Positions 17,418 through 25,638 of a stretch of DNA of 47,633 nucleotides are shown here, in pieces; the stretch's first letter is position 1, and every line of letters begins with the position of its first letter. The position numbers and the translations under genes were made by a program. The stretch comes from Lachnospiraceae bacterium (GTDB taxonomy: Bacteria > Bacillota > Clostridia > Lachnospirales > Lachnospiraceae): contig JAFLTB010000010.1 of NCBI GenBank assembly GCA_022510605.1, forward strand, positions 1 to 47,633, written 5' to 3'. Under the pieces are notes generated by a model. The model did not search any database. It saw only the letters and a list, made by a program, of their open reading frames with translations, and had not been told where the DNA came from.

Positions 17418-17447
17418 TTGACATGCTTTGCCATGTGCTGTTATAAA
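17418..17447 (+). promoter_or_regulatory. Near-consensus plus-strand promoter at the edge of the defence island
   Basis: TTGACA (17418-17423), an 18-base spacer and TATAAA (17442-17447). The spacer holds a small dyad ACATG/CATGT. No plus-strand gene follows. The 142 bases to the HNH gene contain no open frame of note, so a transcript would run antisense into that gene. Confidence 0.45.
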
Positions 17448-17589
17448 CAAACCAAGGACTAGAACCCCGTAAAGGAGATTTCAGCCCAACTATTATCATA
17501 GAAGATCAATATTTACGGACTTTTCATCCTCCCCTCCTCTCACTCTCACTTGAAACGTTCTCAAACTCGCAGTTTCATAATTTCTCCAA

Positions 17590-18603
17590 CTATTTTCTGA
17601 ATCTTTTACTTCTATGAAATTCTAAGTACTCTTTACATTTATCAGATATTATTAATCCCTCAATAACTTGACCATTTCTTATATGCAAAGCATCTCTGCA
17701 TTCTTTACTGAGCGTTTCAGAAATAAGTAAGGTTTTGTCGTTATTAAACGATATATACCCCTGATCAAATAGGCGGTCAAATGTCGGAGTGAATGCAAAC
17801 CCATTATTTCCATCAACTTTTTCTTTATTATTAGAATCTTTCCAGGGTTTTATATGTGAAGCAATCAGAAGGTGAGGATTACTAATTTTTGTAAAAGGAC
17901 AACATTTGTTTCTGTTAAGTACGTTCGCTCTAAATTTCCCTTGCCCGCGCCTCGCCAGTATTAGTGTTTCTTTTTCGGCTTCAGACAACTCTTCATTCTC
18001 CTTTATGATTTGCTCGTCTTCAAGTTGTTCCTCATACTCAATAAAATCGTCTGCAGAGTGATGTTGACTTAATGCAAGAATTCTTTTTCTCGCAAGCACC
18101 ATATCTTCTATCTTCCCTATCTGTTTACTATCTTTTGTAAAAAGTCTCACTTGTTTTTCTATTGTAGCTATAGCCTGTAATACACTCATGACACAAATAT
18201 CATTTTCAATAAATTGAATTCTTTTGGGCGATAAACCTCGTCCATTTTCGCTTGCCTTACTTCCATGGCCTAGATTTATTATTTTATCTGAATAATACAA
18301 ATCTTCATATTCTTCAGTATCTTTTTTCTTACCACTTAAAAACCCATAAACACGTTGCTCATAATTATTTCGCTTAAGAAAAGTTTTTTCTATTACTCCT
18401 TTATCCATGCAAAGTGAAATTTTATGACTAAGTTTTTTAGGAAAAGTCTTTCCTCCCATCAGATGATATACTATAGTGTAGAAGGCTCTATTAGAATTTG
18501 CTGTTCCAGCAATCACAAGCACGTCTTTTATAAAATCTTGCAATGTAGCATCCTGTTCTATTTTTCTTCTGAACTCTTCAACTACAATCTCTAAATCCAC
18601 CAT
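17590..18603 (-). CDS. HNH endonuclease, likely restriction nuclease of the island
   Basis: The 337-residue protein has a C-terminal HNH domain (about 223-295). The core reads CCPFT (C234, C235), ASHIKPW (H250) and NGFAFTPTFDRLFDQG, the pattern seen in restriction-associated HNH nucleases of the HNH_2 type. The N-terminal 200 residues are not recognised; they include a conserved-looking hydrophobic stretch around 26-48 and a charged helical region (183-215). The start is an ATG after GGGAGGTG. It is the last gene of the unit and lies 3 bases after the Vsr-like gene. Probable role: DNA cleavage, of sites not protected by the linked methyltransferase or as an effector of the GHKL complex. Confidence 0.82.
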   Translation of the reverse strand: MVDLEIVVEEFRRKIEQDATLQDFIKDVLVIAGTANSNRAFYTIVYHLMGGKTFPKKLSHKISLCMDKGVIEKTFLKRNNYEQRVYGFLSGKKKDTEEYEDLYYSDKIINLGHGSKASENGRGLSPKRIQFIENDICVMSVLQAIATIEKQVRLFTKDSKQIGKIEDMVLARKRILALSQHHSADDFIEYEEQLEDEQIIKENEELSEAEKETLILARRGQGKFRANVLNRNKCCPFTKISNPHLLIASHIKPWKDSNNKEKVDGNNGFAFTPTFDRLFDQGYISFNNDKTLLISETLSKECRDALHIRNGQVIEGLIISDKCKEYLEFHRSKRFRK

Positions 18604-18606
18604 ATT

Positions 18607-19059
18607 TCACCTCCCAAAAATCGTTTCGTGCATTTCTATCTTTTGTTCAAATATTACCTCCTCTATCACACGGAGGCATTCATCGATATTTTTCTTTATA
18701 TCATTACCCCAAAATCGTATGACAGTCCATCCCATAAAAAGCAACTGTTTATCTATTTCATCATCCCGTTCCCTATTTCGAGATATTTTCTCGATCCAAT
18801 ATTTGCTATTATTACCCTTTTCAAGCTTGGGCTTCAAAACTTCCCAATCCTTTCCATGAAAAAACTCCCCATCACAAAAAATTGCTATTTTATATTTTGT
18901 AATTACAATATCCGGTTTGCCAGGTAAGGCAACATAGTGTTTTCTAAAACGATATCCGCATTTCCATAAAGCTTTACGTAATAAAACTTCTATATCAGTA
19001 TCTTTGCTTTTTATGTGTTGCATATTCTTTTTGCGTTGCTCTTGCGTCAGATTATCCAA
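18607..19059 (-). CDS. vsr: Vsr-like very-short-patch-repair endonuclease, TTG start
   Basis: The 150-residue protein matches the Vsr fold: KNMQHIKSKDTDIE at the N-terminus, LPGKPDIVI with D50 as the metal ligand, FCDGEFFHG (H68) and RNRERD. Classical Vsr nicks beside T:G mismatches left by deaminated 5-methylcytosine next to a Dcm-type enzyme, and a cytosine methyltransferase is indeed linked here. The Cys/His zinc ligands known from the E. coli enzyme are not apparent after FFHG. The start is TTG, preceded by GAGGTG. Co-location with the HNH gene rather than with the methyltransferase leaves open a role as a restriction nuclease. Confidence 0.88.
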   Translation of the reverse strand: MDNLTQEQRKKNMQHIKSKDTDIEVLLRKALWKCGYRFRKHYVALPGKPDIVITKYKIAIFCDGEFFHGKDWEVLKPKLEKGNNSKYWIEKISRNRERDDEIDKQLLFMGWTVIRFWGNDIKKNIDECLRVIEEVIFEQKIEMHETIFGR

Positions 19060-19473
19060 AATATCACCTCAGAGAAATTATAATATTAATAATACTTCAA
19101 AGATTTTTTTCGCAAAAATTCATCCAGAAAGTGCAACTGTTTTCGCACTTTACTCACCGCCCTATATTTCCTGATTTATTTCTGCTTATTCTGTCACTTT
19201 AGTGGCGATAATACCAAAAACTTTTACGATTGCAATCAGGTCTATATCAAAAGATTTATTGTAAAAAAATTTAAACATATCGATTCCCTGGTTTTGTGCC
19301 TAGAGCTACCTATTACATTTCGTAAATGTGGTTTATTTTAAATTTCCAGACCCCCCAAAAATCCACCAATAGGCGTACAGCAATATAATTCGAATATCAC
19401 CATTTTTCTCCTAACCACATTTAAACCATTTCTATGTATATTTTCACCTCTTACGTCTAATTAATAACGCAAA
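19060..19473. other. 414-base non-coding gap inside the defence unit
   Basis: No credible open frame. The stretch is AT-rich and holds a hairpin (AAAGTGC 19128-19134 with GCACTTT 19145-19151) and a smaller dyad CATTT/AAATG near 19317-19328. It separates the upstream genes of the unit from the Vsr-HNH pair and could contain a second promoter, but no match good enough to mark was found. Confidence 0.5.
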
Positions 19474-20436
19474 TCAAAGTATTTCTGCAATTATAAAACT
19501 AAGTTTTCCAATTCGTACACTATCTCCTACTTTAAGACCAATTAAATTTGCTGGTTTAGTAATAAGTCTATTTTTCTTTGCTGAAATTAATACCTTATGA
19601 TGATTCTCCACATTTTCAAGAACAATCTTGCTTTTTGCTGATATAACATTTTCATTATTTGTAATTGACATATTTTCATTTTCAATTTGTTTAAATGATG
19701 TTTGAAACATAGAATCAATTTTTACTCTGATTTTATCTTTGATCCATTCTTCTGGCATGAAATCAAGAATATACACACCCCCAAGAAGATTAAGATACTT
19801 CGCCAGGTTTCCTGCATCATCTGTGTTTAAATCAAACCCTCTTTCTCTCGCCTCCATAATAGCTTCTAAAAATGGGCGCATTACGTGCAAATTATTGGAA
19901 GTATTACGTTCTATAAAATGCATAATGTAATCTGAATGTCCACAAACAAAACGGGTCAATTCGTATTTATCCGTTCTATTTTTATCATATGTCAAACGCC
20001 CTATCCACCACAGCCGTGAAATAGCATTTCTTGTTAATCCTCTTTTACCAGATTGTTCAAAAAAATAATGTTGCAACACATTGTTTACACTATCAATTTT
20101 CCACCTATACCTAACATATTCATAAAACGGTCCGATACAAAGAGCTGCCCAAAGTCTTTCATCCGAAGCCATAGAATCAGTCAAAAATTTCAAATTACCA
20201 TATACTCGCTTAACATTTTCAAACTCTGTTTCAAATGCTTTGGATTTATCTGCGGACATATCCAATTCAAAATCCTTGATGTTTTCAAATTTAGTATCAA
20301 TAAATGGCGTACCATCGCACATCTCTATAAGCCATTTATTTGAGGGGTAGTTCTGATATTTATTAAGACATTTTTCAATGCATGTTTTATCTTTGAGAAA
20401 GTCCAGTTTTTCCGAGCCTATAATTTGAATAATCAA
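19474..20436 (-). CDS. Unassigned defence-island protein (possibly DUF6339)
   Basis: The 320-residue protein has no domain that can be named with confidence. The aromatic-rich segment around residues 90-150 (ERLWAALCIGPFYEYVRYRW, then SRLWWIGRLTYD) recalls proteins annotated DUF6339, but this is memory and unverified. A C-terminal part (about 265-320) looks like a small beta fold ending in KVGDSVRIGKLSFIIAEIL. The start is TTG at 20436-20434, overlapping the TGA of the upstream gene, with AGGGAG just before it, so translation is probably coupled. It is followed by the 414-base gap. Confidence 0.7.
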   Translation of the reverse strand: MIIQIIGSEKLDFLKDKTCIEKCLNKYQNYPSNKWLIEMCDGTPFIDTKFENIKDFELDMSADKSKAFETEFENVKRVYGNLKFLTDSMASDERLWAALCIGPFYEYVRYRWKIDSVNNVLQHYFFEQSGKRGLTRNAISRLWWIGRLTYDKNRTDKYELTRFVCGHSDYIMHFIERNTSNNLHVMRPFLEAIMEARERGFDLNTDDAGNLAKYLNLLGGVYILDFMPEEWIKDKIRVKIDSMFQTSFKQIENENMSITNNENVISAKSKIVLENVENHHKVLISAKKNRLITKPANLIGLKVGDSVRIGKLSFIIAEIL

Positions 20437-21323
20437 TATTCTCCCTCCTCTCCATCAGCTTTTGAACCGACAGTAGATAATTGCTCTAACGCATTATTGA
20501 TAGGCGTCCGTAGCATCCTCTGCGCTAATGAGAATATATTTTCGCCTTTTAAAGAACTCATTTTTATCTTAAAGTTTTTTTCAAGAGTCTGTTTTATAGA
20601 CAGATACCAGGATTGGTTGCCAAACTCAGCCTCCAATGTAGACTCGTCAGTAAAAGCAAGTTCCCCCAGCACATATACCAATGCAGGGACGACAATAGCG
20701 GAATTCAAAATATCCCTTACTCCCGGATCATCTCTCATAGATTTATAAATGGCCAAATCCTTCTCATTTAGCTTAATAATTATGTGATGACTAGATTCAT
20801 ATTCTACAATCATCTCTGATACATTCGGATCCATATTTTTAATTATTCGAAATGGCGATGAAGATTTTAGCAAATCTGATTTAACCTTAGTGATATTCCA
20901 GTTAAACTGTTTACCTACTGCCAAAACACAACCTTTTTCAATAAACTTAATTGGTTTTGTATACTCCGGATTGAATTTATCATTATAATAATCGTTCAAA
21001 TTTTCATTGGCTAAAATAAACGTACATACATGCAATTCACCATTTAGCAATGAAGCTTTTACAGTAACTCTATCTTGTAATTGATCCGTTCTATGTATAT
21101 TTCTATACCCTGACTGAGAGCATTCTAAATGATATACAATCAATGCTTTTCCTTCTTTAATCATTTCAAATAACTTTTGATTTTCTAATAACACATTTAT
21201 TTTCACCTCTATGTCGTATCCGTTTTTTTCACATTGACCTATCACTTCAAATTTGCTGTCAATATAATCATCATTAAAATATGCCAGCACCGGGTATGGA
21301 TATAGCCTATACCTAATGTCCAT
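20433..21323 (-). CDS. Unassigned defence-island protein
   Basis: The 296-residue protein is not recognised. The ATG at 21323 is chosen because GGAGGTGATTGTAT precedes it; the upstream in-frame TTG is only 3 bases from that site. The first 150 residues look beta-rich and the last 120 helical (LNEKDLAIYKSMRDDPGV and the following segment). No catalytic motif, membrane segment or nucleotide site is evident. It overlaps the GHKL ATPase gene by 11 bases and the next gene by 4, which suggests the three products are made in fixed proportion and act together. Confidence 0.75.
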   Translation of the reverse strand: MDIRYRLYPYPVLAYFNDDYIDSKFEVIGQCEKNGYDIEVKINVLLENQKLFEMIKEGKALIVYHLECSQSGYRNIHRTDQLQDRVTVKASLLNGELHVCTFILANENLNDYYNDKFNPEYTKPIKFIEKGCVLAVGKQFNWNITKVKSDLLKSSSPFRIIKNMDPNVSEMIVEYESSHHIIIKLNEKDLAIYKSMRDDPGVRDILNSAIVVPALVYVLGELAFTDESTLEAEFGNQSWYLSIKQTLEKNFKIKMSSLKGENIFSLAQRMLRTPINNALEQLSTVGSKADGEEGEY

Positions 21324-23190
21324 ATACAATCACCTCCAACGAACAAATATCACTATAATCAAATTTTATTTGAATTGCTGTTTTTACACCTTTTTCAAGA
21401 TTAATACCATTTATTATATTCCCTGAAATATCTAAATTTTTATTCCTAGTTTTTGCCATTTTAATATCTGCCTTATACTTATCTGTTTCAGCAGACATAA
21501 AGACAATAATTTGTCCGTCCTTAACATACTCCTTTGGCGTTATATTAATTTCATATTCACCTTTGGCCGCATCTTCTACAAAATATCTAATTGTAGCTGG
21601 AACTCTCTGCACTTTTTTCTTTATCTTTGATTCTATTGACGACTGACTAGGGACAGGATTATCTCCAGGTTCATCACCCGGACCGGGTCCCGGATCCGGG
21701 TCTTCGGTAATATGACCACCTCCCACATGAACACCTACTCCACCGCTTGTTCCGCCATCAGTTCCATCATCCCCATTTTCATCTTCAATTTCCAAAGCAC
21801 TATGTGGCTCAACTGGTTTGCTACTTCTTGTACGTATTTCTAACACTTCATCCTTAATTGATTCTTGATTTTCTTCTTTATCCGACATCGGATCCGGAAG
21901 ACAATCTCCTATCTCTGGATCAATTTCCCCTTCTGTATCCTGACCTTTTAGTTCATTAAATAGTTTCTTTATATCACCATATATCTTCTTTATTTTAGCC
22001 TGTGCCTCTACCTGATTTTCAGGTTCATCACGATATCGAGATAACTCCCATGCATTATGTTGTATATTCTCTAATCCGCCCAGGAGCTTGCTAATTTTTT
22101 TGCCTCTAATAATACATATTCCAGCAAATGATACTGTAGCTGATATACTTCCCTTATCAAAAACTTTCATTCCCGGGAAACGTATCATCGCCACCCGCCT
22201 ATGCAAATCAGGTTTCATCAGCATGTGCAACTCCACATCATTTTCCTCTATGTATGAAAAATACCTAATTTCACTATCTGCATTATTTAAAACACAATAA
22301 TAATCATACGTTTTATTACTTATGTCATTTTTATATTGTTCAATTAATTCCGAAACGTGCTCGCAATCAATAAGTATGTCATCTATTTGCACGACTAAAT
22401 GTCCCTCTTTGATTGCATATAAATACCCATCTAAAACAGCTACTACCAATTCTTTTTTCCAGTCCGAGTTCGCTGATTTGAAAGCAACAATATAGACGTC
22501 CGTTCCCGGCTCGTTTCTATCGAAATCAACATCTATCTTGAACTGCTCATAAAATGGCATGCAATTTTTAGAACTATAGTATCCGACATCTGAATGAAGA
22601 TTGTTGTCCGCATCCATGAAACTAATAAGTTTTGAAACTCCTTGATAAGCTTCAATTTTATTTTCGTCGTAGGTGCTGTAAAAAACTGTTTGTATATCTG
22701 AACAACTAAAACAAGCCTGTTTTCCACTTCCGAATGCTCCAATAGACCCTTCTACTTTGTCAGAAGAACCCACAGAACGAACTAACCGATACCACGGTGT
22801 GGTAAATTTTTCTGCAGCAACATCAGCACCGACCAAGCCAGAGGTGTTAAAGTCACTAATTCTAAGCATTTGAATTCTGGGCCTTTGCAATATGGGAATC
22901 GTTCTTTCAAAATATTCTGTAGCCTTTGCAAATTCCTGGCTTTTGCAAAATTCATAGACTTCTTGATAATATGCTAACAGTTGCTTTCTCTGCGGCAGGC
23001 AATCTGCATCAATTTCAAAAGCCTTGAACTCAACACGAACAGCTTCTTTATCATTAACTCTTGCATCAATAGAATTTTGACAGATTTCCCTTGTCAAACC
23101 TTTCATCGGATCTCCTTTAAACAAATCTATACCCGAATCACCTATTCCATGAAATTGACCTCCATTATTTATAGGAAATTCCCAACACAT
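21313..23190 (-). CDS. GHKL-type ATPase (MutL/Hsp90/MORC-like), defence-island core
   Basis: The 625-residue protein carries the Bergerat ATP-binding fold at its N-terminus: N-box TREICQNSIDA (E35, N39), G1 box RISDFNTSG (D113, G118) and G2 box GSIGAFGSGKQA (G151, G154, G156, K157). All key positions are present, so it should bind and hydrolyse ATP. A middle region of transducer type follows. A Gly/Asp/Pro-rich linker lies at about 487-525, then a beta-rich C-terminal domain. GHKL ATPases of this kind in restriction operons have been described as MutL/MORC relatives (Iyer, Abhiman and Aravind, 2008). A start ATG after GGAGGGGG is clear. Expected role: an ATP-driven clamp or sensor controlling the nucleases. 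Confidence 0.85.
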   Translation of the reverse strand: MCWEFPINNGGQFHGIGDSGIDLFKGDPMKGLTREICQNSIDARVNDKEAVRVEFKAFEIDADCLPQRKQLLAYYQEVYEFCKSQEFAKATEYFERTIPILQRPRIQMLRISDFNTSGLVGADVAAEKFTTPWYRLVRSVGSSDKVEGSIGAFGSGKQACFSCSDIQTVFYSTYDENKIEAYQGVSKLISFMDADNNLHSDVGYYSSKNCMPFYEQFKIDVDFDRNEPGTDVYIVAFKSANSDWKKELVVAVLDGYLYAIKEGHLVVQIDDILIDCEHVSELIEQYKNDISNKTYDYYCVLNNADSEIRYFSYIEENDVELHMLMKPDLHRRVAMIRFPGMKVFDKGSISATVSFAGICIIRGKKISKLLGGLENIQHNAWELSRYRDEPENQVEAQAKIKKIYGDIKKLFNELKGQDTEGEIDPEIGDCLPDPMSDKEENQESIKDEVLEIRTRSSKPVEPHSALEIEDENGDDGTDGGTSGGVGVHVGGGHITEDPDPGPGPGDEPGDNPVPSQSSIESKIKKKVQRVPATIRYFVEDAAKGEYEINITPKEYVKDGQIIVFMSAETDKYKADIKMAKTRNKNLDISGNIINGINLEKGVKTAIQIKFDYSDICSLEVIVYGH

Positions 23191-23204
23191 ATTAGTTCCC
23201 CCTC

Positions 23205-23435
23205 CTACTCTAATGTAAACTTACTTCCTTTTTGGCTATCCTGTTTGCTATATCGATTTTTTGCCTCATCCAGTTCAGCTTGTATCGCACTAAATATTTT
23301 ATTTACATCTTTTTGAGAATACTCATACAAGCTCTGATTGGAACAGTTCCCGAGAAGCTGAATCATATTAATAATTTTATTAGTTCTTGCCTCTGCAATC
23401 CTTACAAACTTTTCACGTTTAGATTCTTCCTGCAA
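23205..23435 (-). CDS. Small 76-residue helical protein heading the second defence unit
   Basis: A hydrophilic, helical protein with the patterns KREKFVRIAEARTNKIINMI and LLGNCSNQSLYEYSQKDVNK. Similar small proteins are, by recall, common in Firmicutes accessory regions, with no known function. An ATG follows GGAGGGGG. It is the first gene behind a consensus promoter and is 14 bases upstream of the GHKL ATPase gene. It could be a regulator or structural partner; nothing shows which. Confidence 0.75.
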   Translation of the reverse strand: MQEESKREKFVRIAEARTNKIINMIQLLGNCSNQSLYEYSQKDVNKIFSAIQAELDEAKNRYSKQDSQKGSKFTLE

Positions 23436-23476
23436 CTCATTACCCCCTCCAAAATGTAAAATTCAGTTTCATTTTT

Positions 23477-23505
23477 ATTATAAATCAATCTGTATTATTT
23501 GTCAA
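23477..23505 (-). promoter_or_regulatory. Consensus sigma-A promoter of the second defence unit
   Basis: TTGACA (23505-23500), 17 bases and TATAAT (23482-23477): a perfect match to the vegetative consensus, 42 bases before the 76-aa gene. An AATAAT/ATTATT dyad (about 23504-23520) overlaps and extends upstream of the -35, a possible repressor or activator site. Confidence 0.75.
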
Positions 23506-23620
23506 TAATTGTCGATTATTAAAAAAATATTTTTGTGTTGATTTTTTTATTTTTTATTTATTATTCACTATTTTGCTATTAATTTTAATATACTTATCGT
23601 ATAGAAATCACAAATTTATA

Positions 23621-23644
23621 GGCGTAAGCATTTACGCTTACGCC
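23621..23644 (-). terminator. Hairpin after the methyltransferase gene
   Basis: GGCGTAAGC (23621-23629) and GCTTACGCC (23636-23644) form a perfect 9-bp stem with a 6-base loop, 7 bases past the methyltransferase stop. The U run after it on the minus strand is poor, so termination is likely but not certain. Confidence 0.55.
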
Positions 23645-23651
23645 TTATACC

Positions 23652-25217
23652 TTACAAATACTTCAGCAATATTTCAGCTATCCCTTTGGCCATCAATGGT
23701 GGCACTGCATTTCCCACCTGTTGATATTGAGCATCTTTTGTCCCCTTAAAAACAAATTTATCTGGAAACGATTGTAATCTCGCTGCCTCCCTTACACTTA
23801 TTGCTCTATTCAATGTCGGATGAATCCACATTGATTTTCTTACGTTTACAACTGTACCGCTAGGTTTTGAACTGTCTAATCTTAGATATATACTATTCTG
23901 TGTCCTTGCTGGGTTAGCATAATTATCTTTTAATTCTGATGACAGCTTATGGAAATTCTCTCCTTCTTTTAATGCGGCAAATCTTTTTTTTGCCCTTTCC
24001 CTGGTCTTAGGAACAATATGATTATTGACTCCTGTTGACCCTAATCTCATACTTAACGCATATGCAGATAAATTCTGTTGCTCTATATATGGAGATTCAC
24101 CCTCTTGATCCATATCCTCATTAACTGGATATTCTACCAGATCCATAATTGCCTCTCCAACACTTACAATAGAGAAATCTGTTTCTGACGGCATGGCTAT
24201 TTCCTTTTGCATCGTTATATCAGATTTTATTCCAAGCATTATAAAACGCTTTCTTTCCTGCGGAACCCCGAACCAAAGGGAATTTACTACTCCACTGTTT
24301 TTTATATAGTCCTTCCCTAATATCTTATTTACATATTCTATGACGGCATATGAATTGACAACCGCTGTTAATTTCCCCGTTATTGAATCCCTAGCTAAAC
24401 TATAAATGATATCATTCGTATCCAACTCACTTTTCAGGCGGAAACTCTTCTGAAATTTTATAAATCTTCCAAGTTCACCAAAATATTCATACAATTTTGG
24501 GCTTTTTATTGAGGCAGCTATATTTTCTAATAGTTCAAACTCGCATGCCGCTTGCTGCTGATATTCAGTAATTTTATCAACAATTTTCTCAGCATTCTTT
24601 TTTATATATTTTGACAGTCTATCCTCATTATGTCTATTCTTGTATAATACATTTAAAAGTTGAAATAAATCATCTGCAATTTTGTATTCTGCTTCCCTTT
24701 CTTCCTCGAACACATTAAATAAATTTATTCCATCAAAATCTCCATCTGATATTACTAACTCATCTGTCCTCATCTCTATATCCAGTGACACTACCTCATC
24801 ATGATCGCGCATGGAATCATAAAATCTATGCGTATCAGAAAACAACATACTAACATTTTCCATTACAAATGCTTTAGGTCTAATTTCTTTAATGGCCCTA
24901 AAATACTCTTTTACTAATGAATTATTCATACTAATAATATGATTTTTCTGTCTATTTGCATTTGAAAATCCTTGGCATGGAGGACCTCCAATCACCACAT
25001 CAATACCATCGAATTTTTTAACTAAACTTTTAAAATCGTACCCCCTAACATCCGGTATTATTACAATTCCACTTCCCCCTTTATGGTTTTCAATATATGT
25101 TTTTTCCGCATTTTTGTTATTTTCAGCCGCAGCAACTATCAAAAATCTATTAGTCAGTTCAAAACCATAACTCAAACCACCCGCACCCGCAAATAAATCT
25201 ACTGTTTTAAACATCAC
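23652..25217 (-). CDS. DNA (cytosine-5-)-methyltransferase
   Basis: This transfers methyl from S-adenosylmethionine to C5 of cytosine in a recognition site. All core motifs are visible in order: I DLFAGAGGLSYGFE (8-20), IV GGPPCQGFSN (catalytic C81), VI FVMENV (E120), VIII FGVPQERKRF and X QVGNAVPPLMAKGIAE. Motif IX and the target-recognition region lie about 380-480. The protein has 521 residues (GTG start), longer than minimal enzymes because of a helical insertion at about 125-300 between motifs VI and VIII. The start is GTG at 25217 or ATG at 25214, overlapping the stop of the XRE gene. The sequence recognised cannot be read from the protein. Confidence 0.93.
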   Translation of the reverse strand: MMFKTVDLFAGAGGLSYGFELTNRFLIVAAAENNKNAEKTYIENHKGGSGIVIIPDVRGYDFKSLVKKFDGIDVVIGGPPCQGFSNANRQKNHIISMNNSLVKEYFRAIKEIRPKAFVMENVSMLFSDTHRFYDSMRDHDEVVSLDIEMRTDELVISDGDFDGINLFNVFEEEREAEYKIADDLFQLLNVLYKNRHNEDRLSKYIKKNAEKIVDKITEYQQQAACEFELLENIAASIKSPKLYEYFGELGRFIKFQKSFRLKSELDTNDIIYSLARDSITGKLTAVVNSYAVIEYVNKILGKDYIKNSGVVNSLWFGVPQERKRFIMLGIKSDITMQKEIAMPSETDFSIVSVGEAIMDLVEYPVNEDMDQEGESPYIEQQNLSAYALSMRLGSTGVNNHIVPKTRERAKKRFAALKEGENFHKLSSELKDNYANPARTQNSIYLRLDSSKPSGTVVNVRKSMWIHPTLNRAISVREAARLQSFPDKFVFKGTKDAQYQQVGNAVPPLMAKGIAEILLKYL

Positions 25218-25573
25218 TATTCTATTTCCTCCACATACATTACAATTTTTTTCAAAGAAGCATCATCCATTTCTTTTTTGGCGAGAACTTCCAACAAGTT
25301 ATATACTCCACTGTGTTTACTGATATAGTCTAATAAATATGGGGGTAGTTTTCCCCTTGCATTAGCAGCTTGTATCAACAATGCTTTATATTCGACATCC
25401 GTAAGATCTAAAAAATTTGCAACCACTTTCAAATCTTCATCCGAAAAAGGGCCATTCTTACTTGTTTCAATACCACTAATCAGCATTGTTGTCTTTCCAA
25501 TGGCATCAGCGATTTGTTTTTGAGTGACCCGTTTAGACTTTCTTAATTCTCTAAAATACGTTCCAAAACTCAT
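25217..25573 (-). CDS. XRE-family helix-turn-helix regulator (controller protein)
   Basis: The 118-residue protein has a Cro/C1-type helix-turn-helix at residues 5-60 (TQKQIADAIGKTTMLISGIETSKNG as two helices). It precedes the methyltransferase gene with overlapping stop and start, the usual position of a restriction-modification controller. A dyad lies between its own promoter and ribosome site (AAGGAGA), pointing to autoregulation. The C-terminal 50 residues are helical and may mediate dimerisation. Confidence 0.88.
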   Translation of the reverse strand: MSFGTYFRELRKSKRVTQKQIADAIGKTTMLISGIETSKNGPFSDEDLKVVANFLDLTDVEYKALLIQAANARGKLPPYLLDYISKHSGVYNLLEVLAKKEMDDASLKKIVMYVEEIE

Positions 25574-25589
25574 AACTTCTCCTTAATAT

Positions 25590-25611
25590 ATAAGTAAGCT
25601 TATTTACTTAT
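25590..25611. promoter_or_regulatory. Dyad operator candidate for the XRE controller
   Basis: Perfect 8-base half sites ATAAGTAA (25590-25597) and TTACTTAT (25604-25611) flank a 6-base centre. It overlaps the -10 element and the expected transcription start, so a bound dimer would block transcription. Confidence 0.6.
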
Positions 25612-25638
25612 AATATCATACCTTTTAAGTATAAGCAA
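25610..25638 (-). promoter_or_regulatory. Promoter of the XRE-methyltransferase unit
   Basis: TTGCTT (25638-25633), 17 bases and TATTAT (25615-25610), with an upstream TGA that makes an extended -10. It lies 37 bases before the XRE start codon. Confidence 0.6.

Noticed and set aside
16877..17434. 185-codon minus-strand frame across the Nif11-like gene
   Set aside because: It lacks a ribosome site and its residues look like antisense of the plus-strand gene, which has a good site and a known leader pattern.
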